64,000 nt of DNA from Paracentrotus lividus (lineage: Eukaryota; Echinodermata; Echinoidea; Camarodonta; Echinidae). Below are positions 21,501 through 32,221 of this stretch, piece after piece (the stretch's first letter is position 1; each line of letters begins with the position of its first letter). The notes beneath the pieces are model-generated. The model was not told where the DNA came from. It saw only the letters and a program-made list of their open reading frames with translations, and did not search any database. The stretch covers positions 10,790,221-10,854,220 of the forward strand of contig CALNVZ010000641.1 in assembly GCA_940671915.1 (NCBI GenBank), in the 5' to 3' direction. A program made the translations under genes and the position numbers.

Positions 21501-22152
21501 CTTCCTTGACACGAGGATTACCCCCTAGGTTATTACACTAGACAACTACGTACCAGCATGGACCAAATACTTTGTTAGGTCCATGGTACTATCTAGGACC
21601 CAGGACAACGACATTCTATGACAACTTCTCAATGAAACCTGGATATACTCTGGGCAACCAAGGACCTAGGATTAAAGGTCCATTACTAAGGACGGTTACT
21701 TAGAATTTCACCCGGTACACTCGAATGAAGGAGTTTTCCACATTAATTTGGATCATTTGATTGGGTACTAAAACGCAAAATAAACAAGATCCTTCAACAA
21801 ACACAGACAAATCCTAAGAATAAATAGCTACATTTTGGCATATGCCTTTTATAGGTCCCCCTCTTCATTTCAAAGTAAAATTTTCATACATTGTGACTTC
21901 ATATGTCAATGTATTTGTCCCTCCTATAAAAGTTTCATGACTGCTTTATACTCATTAAAAAAAAAACCAGATGTTGACCTAATACATTTCTTCTAATAAT
22001 ACCGTTTCAGGATGAAAAAGGGTCAGTAGATAAATTGTGAACTTACCAAACAAGACACATCCAGAAAATGATGTCGATGTTACCTGGTAAGCCGACCAGG
22101 CCGCTATCGCCCCAGAGAGCACCGACAAAAAGACTAACTTTGACGTGAGCAT
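16140..22152 (-). CDS. GH3 domain-containing protein, paralogue 1 (seven exons, complete)
   Basis: GH3 proteins are acyl-adenylate-forming enzymes of the ANL fold; plant members conjugate amino acids to hormones, and animal members (GHDC-like) have no settled substrate. Exons on the minus strand are 22152-22047, 20541-19519, 19079-18941, 18310-18146, 17653-17505, 16852-16749 and 16367-16140. All junctions are GT/AG, phases match and the coding length is 1914 nt (637 residues). The N terminus (MLTSKLVFLSVLSG) plus a second hydrophobic stretch at about 37-55 suggests a signal anchor or membrane association. ATP-binding motifs are intact: SGTTGPSK at 168-175, GFGTSE at 384-389 and YRYRVGDV at about 453-460. 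The start at 22152 matches the paralogue at 39144. Substrate is unknown. Confidence 0.9.
16530..16715. repeat. dispersed repeat copy (relative at 28420-28610)
   Basis: Shares catgagactatgcac, then atcataactttgttat, tttgatgaaaa and gaaaccatctgaa with 28420-28610, in the same order and orientation. It lies in the intron before the last exon of GH3 gene 1. No terminal repeats were found, so its class is unknown. Confidence 0.65.
18490..18730. repeat. (AAAT)n/(AAT)n-type microsatellite
   Basis: Long runs of aaataaataaat and aataataat in an intron of GH3 gene 1. Open frames here are low-complexity artefacts. Confidence 0.9.
20600..21690. repeat. higher-order minisatellite in GH3 gene 1 intron 1
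   Basis: The phrase gacaactacctcctaggaca and variants recur over a dozen times, interleaved with tagttccttg and ctgaactattaccccg. A larger unit of about 390-490 bp begins near 20609, again near 20994 and near 21487 (each with tatgtcgat and ttccttgac), giving a nested repeat. It contains several cctagg sites. Confidence 0.8.
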
Positions 22153-24402
22153 GATGAAGTATATCAAAGACTAATAATTCGCCTTCCTTAAAAAGCGATT
22201 TATTCACGGTGTACTATCCTCGTCATTTCATCTATCAACTATTTATGTATTTCGCGAAATAGTTTTTGATTGTACAGGGACATTACGTGGAATGAGATCA
22301 GTGGTTTAAAGATGAGTTCAAATTAGATTATATACCAATCAGATTATAGCACGTGCAAACAGACGACTGTCAATAAAGAACCATAAAAACATGTCGCTTA
22401 ATCGATGAACTAACACGACAGTGGCGGATCCAGGATTTCAGGATAGGGGGGAGGGGCGCCGCCGAAATTGTCAGATTGTAAAATGTACAGTCAATGAGCA
22501 GTTTTCAAAGCGCCACTGCGATGAATAACCTTGAAAGAATGACCGGCGGAACCAGCTTTTGTACTATCTCTTGTCTGGCTGTCACAAGGTCCAAAATGTC
22601 GGTCAATTCCAGGCATGCCAGGATACATTCAGAACGACAACAAACAAATGAACCAAAATTTGACCAGGGAATTGTATGTGGACCGAGTGATTAAAAAAAT
22701 TATAAAAAAATCAACACCTAGAAAATTGGCATTTAAAATAATAATAATTTATGAAACCTAGACTATTATTGAGTATTATTATACACAATTTTAATTAATA
22801 ACTTCTCCTGCATCTTTGGTACCATTTTTGTGCCTTACATGTTTACGATTGAATGAACATCGCACATTGTTTGCGAAAATGTAAAATTCTACTTTTGCCA
22901 AAGTGGGGGTGATATCATCACAACAAAAAGCAAGTCGATCCTGATCAAATTAATAATAAGGTTCTAAGCAACATAGCTTAATATGGGTGTTTTATACCTA
23001 TAGACTAAGTTCTGTTTAAAAATGAGATTGATTTATCGAGTCATCCATGAGTGAGCATAATGCACTTACAGACGTAAAAGTACTCTTCACACTCTTGAAA
23101 GTGATCATTTTGTCTTTGACGCGTGCTCACTCACGCATGACTTAACAGATGTATCTTATTTTTTAAGCAGAATGTATAATTAGCTGTAATGTAATTATAT
23201 ACCATTTCGATATAGGTGAGGTTGCCTTTCTCTTGTTTTGAATTCAACTAACTTTTACCTCACTTTGACATAGGTCGATTTTTACCTTCTCGTAATCAAT
23301 GCGCCATGGTCATTTATGAGTAAAATCATTTCGCACAAAATTTATTGTACGAAAAATACGGCCGGAGAAATTCCTCTTTCAAACTATGTATGAGAGGTTG
23401 GGTTTCAAGAATTAGTTTTTGTTCAATGACAATAAATTAGTTTTTTTTTAACTCACTCAATACAGTGATACAGATTACAGTAAAATCCCTAATTCTCTGG
23501 GTTCCGAGTCTGCCGACGGGTGTTTGAAGGGGTGCGATTACCCCTAATATAATACCCATTTCTCGCCCTAATAGATGATGAAAGAAAAAGTTCGTTATGT
23601 TTGAACAAGATAAATAACGTTTCAACCACGTATAATGTTTGTTAATAAACGTGTGCTAATCAAATTTGGTTTTGTCTGAAGAATAATATTTCACGTCATA
23701 ATGTCTTAATAACTTTGAAAAGTTTGTTATAATCATACGTGTCTATAGATAATTATACAAACTGTGATTAACTACAGATCGTTCCAGAAAAGAGCAAATA
23801 CTAAAATAATAAGTACGGACGAACCTTTTAATTACTGGTAGTAACTGATTTTTTTAAAAGTTGAAGACTTTGTTGTTTTTTTTTACTTTTCAGGGTCTCA
23901 CTCCACTTATCATCACTGTATCGAAAATTGGGGGTACAGTCAGGGTAGTTGTTAAAATAACATGATAACGATATCTTGGTGGTTATGCAAAAGTATAAGC
24001 AAAAAAAAAAAAAAATAAATAAATACAAATACTGACGTACATATAATGTTTATCACAACTCGGAATGTCAGTTTGCCCAACTCCGTACCCTGATGCACTC
24101 AAGCATCTAATGACTTTTTTTTATTTTGACAGGATAGACGTACCGGATACTTATGCAATATATTAACTTCATTGCAAATTAAACAAATGGCTATGATTAT
24201 TTAAAGTTGGGTTAACTTTTTGTTTGTATCTTGCACACGCTGTAGATTGTAATGAATCAGTGTGATCTGACCTTTGATTAATTGACATTATACTGAGGAC
24301 AGGAAAGAAGCTATCAAACTTCCAGACTTGTTTGTCCATGGCAGATAAGAAATAATCAGCCATCTTCGTCATACAATGGCGTATAGCCTACGGTAGGTCA
24401 AA

Positions 24403-24434
<32 letters not shown>

Positions 24435-24780
24435 GGGGGGGGGGGGGGGGCAGCCTACTTTAGATGTTAGTGGCCCATTCATCAGCTTAAAACTTCATTG
24501 TTAAACACCCCCTTTCCCGTAATGCCAAATGTATATTTTATGTAATGCATTGATTCATTGAATTGATTCATTCGCGGCAAACTCGCATCACCCGAAAAGC
24601 TTATGAAAAGACTTCTTTTTGGTGTACGGGAAATATAAGAACATCGAATTTACAAGCACAATATAATAAAAGAGATGATGGCGCTACCAATAATGTGATC
24701 TGTAATGAGGTTGTCAGCAATGCACCTCAAGTCTTGAACCATTCAATCTGGCCCATTTCCTTACCCATAATGCACTTATT
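22153..24780. other. intergenic DNA, repeats and a poly-G tract
   Basis: No gene is recognised. Near 22420 a cagtggcggatccagg end resembles the small TIR element at 59154-59319. At about 23030-23160 a short inverted repeat (gagtcatccatgagtgagca against tgctcactcacgcatgac) marks another small element. A tract of about 47 G with one A lies at 24404-24450. Confidence 0.5.
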
Positions 24781-24783
24781 CTT

Positions 24784-25318
24784 ACACTCTAAAAACTGAA
24801 GTGCTAATTTATGGGTGCTCGTATAGTGACTACACTTGAAGCTATATCAGCACCTGAAGTGCTATTTTAGCACCTGCCCAAGTGATAATTTATCAACAAA
24901 AATATGTTCAATGTCCTTATGGGATTCGAACCGGGTTCCACCTAGACATGGAAGAGTACCGCTGACGTTACCTATAGACCATTGGAGATCTCTCTACCTA
25001 GCTTTAATTATGATAGCATACAGTAGATGATTTTGGCAAATTTGAAGAAAGTTCATCATGTAACAATATGATCTGCTAGCAATCGTGGGATTTGAATTGG
25101 TTTAACGTGCTCGTCAGTGCTTTTCATGCAGGGGACCAGGTTCGAATCCCAACGAAGTCACGCCATTTTTGCTAAAAGTTCAGCTCACGTGAAAGTGCTA
25201 AAACAGCACTTTCAGTGCAGTTAAACAGCACTTTGAGTGCAGTCAGTATGCAAGCTCTTAAAAAGAGCTGATTTCAGCCTCTGAAGTGCTAAAATGAGCA
25301 CTTCAGTTTTTAGAGTGT
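24784..25318. mobile_element. TIR element with TA duplication and two tRNA-like segments
   Basis: Ends are acactctaaaaactgaagtg and, inverted, the same sequence at the right, with TA at the junctions. Inside, 24928-24985 read on the minus strand and 25090-25155 read on the plus strand each end in a Pol III B-box-like ggttcgaatccc, preceded by a plausible A-box-like region. The interior repeats gcacttcagtg-type words. A partial inverted copy of the left part lies at 26322-26500. Confidence 0.7.
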
Positions 25319-25355
25319 AGCAGTGTAGTCTTATCATATAGGCCCAATAGAACAT

Positions 25356-26318
25356 AGGGGAGAGTGGGGTTAGTTGGAACACGGGGTTAGTTGAAACATT
25401 GTAATTTGCTTGAACGGCTATAAATATATTTATGCAAATCTACCCTCAGGTTGTTGCTATTAACAACTGCCATCCACCACACTTTAGACAACACACGTGC
25501 TTCAAGCCTCGTGAAGTTAGAAAGCAATGTTTGTTTTTTTCACCTTCTGAGTAAATTTTGTCACTTTTACAAATGTTTTATTATCTCAAAGAAGATCATA
25601 AATTAAGTTGGCCTGTTTTTGAGTATAACAAACTGTTATACCAAGCTACAAAATAAGGTTAAATATATGGCATGTTGTTGTCCCTCTTTTGTGCTGTAAG
25701 CTTACAAATGTCAAATGGGCCTCTGGGGTTAGTTGGAACATTTTGAACGGGGTTAGTTGGAACATGTACTAAGTAAATAGGTTTCAGCTGAACAAAAAAA
25801 TAAAAATGATATAATTTAGTGACATGTTCCGAAATATTCTTATGCACGTATATTCATGCAAATTTGACAATTTTTATGTAGAATGTTACTTCACAGGACT
25901 TAAGAATATCTGCATGTGAGTGGATGCTCTCAAGTGTAATAAAACATGAAGTAAAAAAAAAAGAACAAAAATATTTAATATCTTAATTGGAATCAATAAA
26001 GCAAGTTAGCTGAACCCATGCAATAATGTTGTAGATAGTTTAAATATAATTTTTATGATACCATGCACAATGTTTCAACTTACCCCATACCATGTTCCAA
26101 CTAACCCCGTGTATGGGGTTAGTTGGAACACTTGACATGGTCTTGTTGAAGATGGATTTTTTCCGGAACCATCACTAAGTTTAAGAATTTTATGGCGTAC
26201 ATTAATGTAGCCTACAGATATACACTCAAGCTGATCATTTATTGTTTCTTGAAATAAATCCGCTTTTGATTTACGGCCATTTTTGTGAAAAATGTTCCAT
26301 ATAACCCCGCTCTCCCCT
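25356..26318. mobile_element. TIR element with AGGGGAGAG termini and ACAT duplication
   Basis: Left end aggggagagtggggttagtt and right end, inverted, aggggagagcggggttat. ACAT occurs immediately outside both ends (25352-25355 and 26319-26322). The phrase ggggttagttggaaca is repeated inside near both ends and near 25728, 25752 and 26110. No transposase frame is present. Confidence 0.75.
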
Positions 26319-26321
26319 ACA

Positions 26322-26500
26322 TATTCCATGTCTAGGTGGAACCCGGTTCGAATCCCATACCTACATTGAACATTTTTTTGTTGATATATTATCACTTGGG
26401 CAAGTGCTAAAATAGCAATACAGGTGCTGATATAGCTCTTCAAGTGCAGTCACTATAAGAGCACCCATAAATTAGCACTTCAATTTTAAGTGTGTATGAT
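26322..26500. repeat. inverted partial copy of the element at 24784-25318
   Basis: Reverse-complement similarity to 24784-24955 includes aggtggaacccggttcgaat, the region around cacttgggcaagtgctaaaa and the terminus agcacttcaattttaagtgt. It directly abuts the ACAT-flanked element. Confidence 0.75.
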
Positions 26501-26857
26501 ACCATACATTTTAGTTTCGTTATACAACTTCAGCCTATTTTTTAAAAACTAAAATATAACCCGTTTTATTAATAGTTGTTTAAGAAGGTGTATTTATATG
26601 ACTAACTTTTAATGCAATGAGAGCATGCGCCTAGTGAGAATCAGTTCGGTTTTACTTTAATGCAAAAGAGAAATTTGAATTACATTCCACAGGCTGTCAT
26701 AAGTTTCACCTAGTTTGTATTAATATTATAAAATTGTGTTAACCATTACCTCTTTGCCTGTCATTTAGGAAGGGTCTAGGCTGAAATTCAGATTGTTGGA
26801 AATGTACAGTATAATGTAACAAAATAAACTCAATACAACACTCAAAATGTCACCATA

Positions 26858-28062
26858 AAGCTGGCGTAACACTGTCCCGATGTTCAGCTGCGATGGATTC
26901 ACGATGGTGCATTATTAGGGTTCGGGCGAAGTTAGCCGATGCCTACAGAAGGTAACGCACGATTGCGACTTTCTATTCTTTAGCGGGCTGACGCTTTGTA
27001 TTATTATGTAATATCCCACAGATGAATAGTATTTTTACGAATTTATGCCGATGCGAAGGACACACGAAGGGTACACGATGCTTTCGTGATCACAGCAATT
27101 AAATCTAAAAATATCCATGACTTTGGGTCCATCCTTACTCAACTTCGGGAAAGTGCGATGCGGGCTTGACAAGTATACGATGGCTACATGATGAAATTGA
27201 GAGAAGTCGTGTTGCCTTCGCATTGCCTTCGTAGGGCAAAAATGCCCGATGCTACGATGCCCTAACGAAGAGAACCTTCGCACAGTCCATCGGGATTTTT
27301 TTTTTTTTTGGGGGGGGGGGCTGCCAAAGATTTTGCCGATGCATCGGAAGTTGCTGTCGAAGCCTGAATAAATCCACCGATGGTCATGGCTGTTTTAAGA
27401 TCGCTAATTATACTAGCTGTATCAAATAAAATGGTACAATCAGAAAAAAAAAATGTTTAATTAATCAAAATCTAATAATATTCAATATTTCTATAGAGGA
27501 GGAGAATGAGGCTTTCTTCAGCATTTTTAGTATTTTATTCTTTTTTTTTAAATAATAATAATAATATATGATTTGTAATGCGCCAAATCCACTCTATAGA
27601 GTGCTCAAGCGCAATGGAAAAAAGAGGAGAGGGGAGAATGAAAAATACATATAACAGACATAAATTTTAAATCTCATTTGGTGATGTAGATACTGAGAAA
27701 TGATCACTTTTCTATAATCAAGAAAATCTATGCTTTGCCATGGTCTACGTTCAGATTTTGCGCATAGTGGCCACGAATTCATCGCTCCGGGGGAAAAAAA
27801 TGTGTGCAATATCGATCAGCTCCTCTTCGCACACTTTTTTTTAATGTGGTACCACATACAGACATTATTTCAGAAGATGTCATACCTCAATTATTTCCCC
27901 CTGACTGCTCCATTCTTTTTGAAACAGTCTGTAGTACTCCAAAATGGCCCGATGCCTTCCTTGATGCTTTCGTGATGCCTTCCTGATCACAGCAAAATTT
28001 GGGGTTTTCCACCATCGTGTGTCCATCGCTGCTAACCTTCGGGACAGTATGACGTGGGCTTA
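26858..28062. mobile_element. TIR element with ACTGTCCCGA inner terminus
   Basis: The left end aagctggcgtaacactgtcc(cga) pairs with the inverted right end aagcccacgtcatactgtcc(cga). Both subterminal regions contain repeated cgatg words, for example tcgtgatcacagca near 27085 and 27985. No transposase frame is visible. A dispersed short motif (gatttgtaatgcgccaaatc) lies inside at 27570. Confidence 0.65.
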
Positions 28063-29239
28063 ACTGGATGAAAAATAACGAAGTTATTATTATTTTTTTG
28101 TTTAATCTTCTTTTTTTTTTTACTTTTGCATTAAAAAAATAATAAACTTAGAGATCTGCGCTTAGTCTCACGCACAATTCAATTAGCAAGCTTATGATTG
28201 TCATCGATCCACTATTTATTTATCTATGACATGAAATACTATTTACTTCATTTTTTTCCATACAAGCGTGTAAAAAAAAAAATCATCCATTATATTGACA
28301 TAGTTACAGAAATGGTTATCTCAGACATTCCATAAAGAGTTATCCCTTTAATTCTTATTCTTGGAGCAGAAAATTTGAGAGAAAAAAAATTGTGGATCAA
28401 TTAAATTAATTAAATGAGCACGCTCATTGCATATGCACGAGACTATGCATACAAATGTTTTATCGAAAGAAATACTAAACTTAAAAAGATCATAACTTTG
28501 TTATTTTTCATTCGAATTTTGATGAAATTTTCAGTTTTGTACTTGTTATATCTTACTGTATAGTTGAAGCCATCTGAAAATGAAGCGTGGAGTCCTCAAG
28601 TGTACAAATGATCGTTCCAATCATACATTTTTTCAATGTTACTACATTGTACATGTACAAGACAGGTGTACAGATTTTAAAAATAATAGGAAACTAAACA
28701 TGATAAGAGGAAATCGACAGGTAAGTTGGCAAGTCGGAACTCAACAACATTGAGCTACATTGGGACCCAACACCTTGAATTCTTTCGAGTTTTTCCTAAC
28801 TTTCGAAACCCGTCAATCTTACACACAACAATACGCATCGGTTCGTGGGGTGCCTCTCCAGGTTCAAAAAGCGACTCTCAAGCGACACCTAAAAATACTT
28901 CGAAATCACTTATCCTTTCGCACTTCTAGTTTCTTGGATTTTCTTTGAAAAGTGTGATTGCTGAGGTGATCCAAGAATGAAAGATTGAGCATTTTCCGAA
29001 TAATTATACGGTAATTGATTTAAAAAACTGCAAGTGAGCACGGGGGATGTATGCAAAACCGCCTAGAAGACAAAATTTCGAGATTTGGTGACAGAAAATT
29101 TGCTATTACGTAATTCATTATGCAAAGTGGCGGAAATTAAATTTAATACGTTTTCATGATTTTCGGAAGCGTAGCTCGACGGAATTGACCTCCTGTTTCA
29201 ACTTTAGTCTGTCTGCATATTCTCCTCTCTGTCCGTCCT

Positions 29240-29293
<54 letters not shown>

Positions 29294-30941
29294 TCTCCCA
29301 CTTTCTCCCTATTTCTCTCTCTGATCATCGATTATGGTATGAAGTTGCATGTACTATTATTACCACTTTTATTGCATAGTATAGAGGTTCATAGTAACTT
29401 TGCTCCATGATATTGATAGTATAGAGGTTCATTTGTACTCTATGATGTTTGTATAACACTTAACTCTAATGGAAGACAATATTCTTTTTCAAATTTCTTA
29501 TAGACACTGGAAAAAAAAATCAATCGTGAAGAGCATGTAGGTCTTCAAGTTCAGAAAGGGTTTGAAGAAGATGCATTGATAGTGAAAGAAAACCAGAGAG
29601 AGAGAGAGCGAGAGATGGAGATCGAGAGAGAAAAAATTCCATCGCATGATTGAAAAAGATGCATGATAGTTAAAGATGGAGAGAAAGACAATTCCACCTC
29701 ATGATTGAAGAAGATGCATGGATAGTGAAAGAAAGTAGAGAGCAAGAGATGGAGAGAGAGAAAATTCCACCACATAACACCTGCAAAACCACCTACATTT
29801 CAAGATCCAGCGAGACGAGGGTCCTTGCAATTGGTCTATTAAAAGTCATCTTCCTCGTACACCCTGCTGTGTTGAAGAGGGATCATGCATTCCGCAGTAG
29901 TCGGGTGTTACTGTGCTAAACCAACTAATCTACAGGGGTAAGAGCTATTACTCCTGTCAATCATTCGGCGTACCTGGGGGTGCGAGCGAGCCCCCTTCTC
30001 AGCGTGCTGCCAAAAATACGTCAAATCAATCAATCGATCGATCCCTAATTACCAAGAATTCGAATTGATATGTCATAATGAAGTGACACCTATTAAACGC
30101 CACGGTCTCAACCGACAAGTACTTGCTTTTGTAAGTGGGTGTCTCTCAGATCAGCCTGCATCGAGTGAGTGCAAGCTCCTTCCTCGCGTTTTGGCATGGG
30201 CTGCACATCGTTACAAGAGTCCTGCATGATTGGGGGAAAACGCACCTTTGGACCTTCTGCATCCGATGCAAATATTTTCTTTGACATCCGTACGTCGCAG
30301 ATCAAAGGCAGACTGAGAGGTCCTCAACCAATGCATGACCGGTATAGGGCATGGCATATAATGCGGCGGTCATACCGACACGTCTTACGCTACGGGGCAC
30401 GTGCGTGCAACGTAGCTTGCGTTGCATGCACGTTGCATGTAGCCGTTATGGTTCAATCTTTGCGATTCATACGTTTTTGTAGGAAAGGTGTTGCAAAAAT
30501 CCTCTTACGTGTCGTATCTGCAACGTGCGTGTCTAAAAAGAAAAGTACGAGTGACGCAGATTGATATTTCTACAGAATCTGTCGTACGAGAGTTGTACGT
30601 TGCATGTATGACGCGTTGTGACCACGCATCTCAAGAGATTTGTAATTTGAACTAAGCACTTGCCTGTTTCCCCGTATTCCTTTGCAAATACTACAAATAT
30701 CACGATCACCAATAACATTGATTTAACGAAAGCTGGTTATAAATTGGTTTAGGGGTAATGATGCCCATATCCTGCAGAATAGATTTGAAAGCAAATGTTT
30801 TATTTGAGTTTTTTTTTAAGGTATTATGCAAATATTACCACACATTACAAACATGATAAAATTGAAAAATTGTAAGAGGAGAGATAGCATGAAAATGGGA
30901 AAAAAGGTGTGGGGGAGAGAGAGAGAGAGAGAGAGAGGGGG

Positions 30942-30976
<35 letters not shown>

Positions 30977-32221
30977 AAATGACTGAAGAAAGAGAGAACT
31001 CTAAAAAGACTGATAAGAAAAGTTAAGGAATAGTCGAATGTTTAGAGTCAGAGACAAAATTTTTAGCGTTACATTGCATCAGTTCTCAAAGAGAAAGTGA
31101 CTCGATGGGAAGAGATAAGACATAAGTGACAGAGTGAGAAAGCTATGATAAAATATAAAGGGTCTAAGAATCGATTAGATACATTTGTTTTTTCTCATCA
31201 ATCGAGCTTGATGAATATGTCATACTCAGGAATGTCAATAATATCGCAGCTCTAGGCTCACTGACAGGGAAAAAAAAAATCGGTAGTAAGAAATAATCAA
31301 CTCTAATACATGTCAATTTAACAGATCATTCTAAAGGGCTATTTCAATGAAAAGACATCCAATAAAATCTAGATGACAGAAACCCCACACGATCGGCACG
31401 CCCCTTCAATACAACCCAACGCATACAATCAGCACTAACTAACGTCAATCACTATAAATGACAGATGTCTATTCATTCACTACAGTCCCAACAATAGCCA
31501 TTCTCGTATTGTTCTCCGTGTCACTCAGGCGAGGAACAATATGGATGTTTTTCGCACCTATTATAATGGAAACAGAGAAGGTACTCAAAACATGATTTAG
31601 TGTTGTTGTCGTTTTGTGTTGTGATTCGCGAACTGTTGAACCAAGGACAAGTGAAGGATAGACTATCGCCTCAAACTCCCGGGACTCGTCACTTCAGCTT
31701 CTGATAACTCTCGAACAACGTACCTCTCGATCAACTCGGCTCCCAATACAACTTTACCTGAGCAACCCTCGAAAGTTACCCTTGGTTGTTTGGACTTTTA
31801 CGACTTTGAGGCCCGCAAGGAGAAGGTCAACTGGTGAAGTTTACGGCCATACCGAGGACTAAAACCGCTTAGAGTCTTTGGAATTTCTAATCTGACCCCG
31901 GTAATAATAAGTTGTCATAGCTACAAGTACTAGTATTTTAAAAGTAAACTGTCTGCGTCATTCGACTTTGAATATAAATCATTTTTGCGAAGATACTACT
32001 TGGATGACATCTAAAGTTTGCATAGACACGAACCTGACGTCTTAAGAGTGAGAGAAATTACAACAAGCAAGCAGGAATCAGCTATTGTAACGAAAACATT
32101 GATGAAGAAAGTCCAGTAACTTCTTCGGGGAATAACATCATCATCCGTAGAATTGAACTTGAACAATATTCTAGATTGATTCGTCTTGGACATCATATAT
32201 TTTCAACGTCGTTTCGCCGAG
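28063..32221. other. intergenic DNA upstream of the DKK3-like gene
   Basis: No gene is recognised. Contents are a dispersed repeat at 28420-28610 (relative of 16530-16715), a (CT)n run at 29250-29291, a threefold imperfect repeat of a gaagaagatgcatgatag-type unit at about 29565-29775, a GC-richer dispersed repeat at 30440-30560 (inverted relative at 41800-41930) and a (GA)n run at 30916-30973. The DKK3-like promoter should lie near the right edge; no TATA box can be asserted. Confidence 0.45.

Noticed and set aside
29143-29379. Arg/Glu and Ser/Leu-rich open frames
   Set aside because: Translations of a (CT)n microsatellite.
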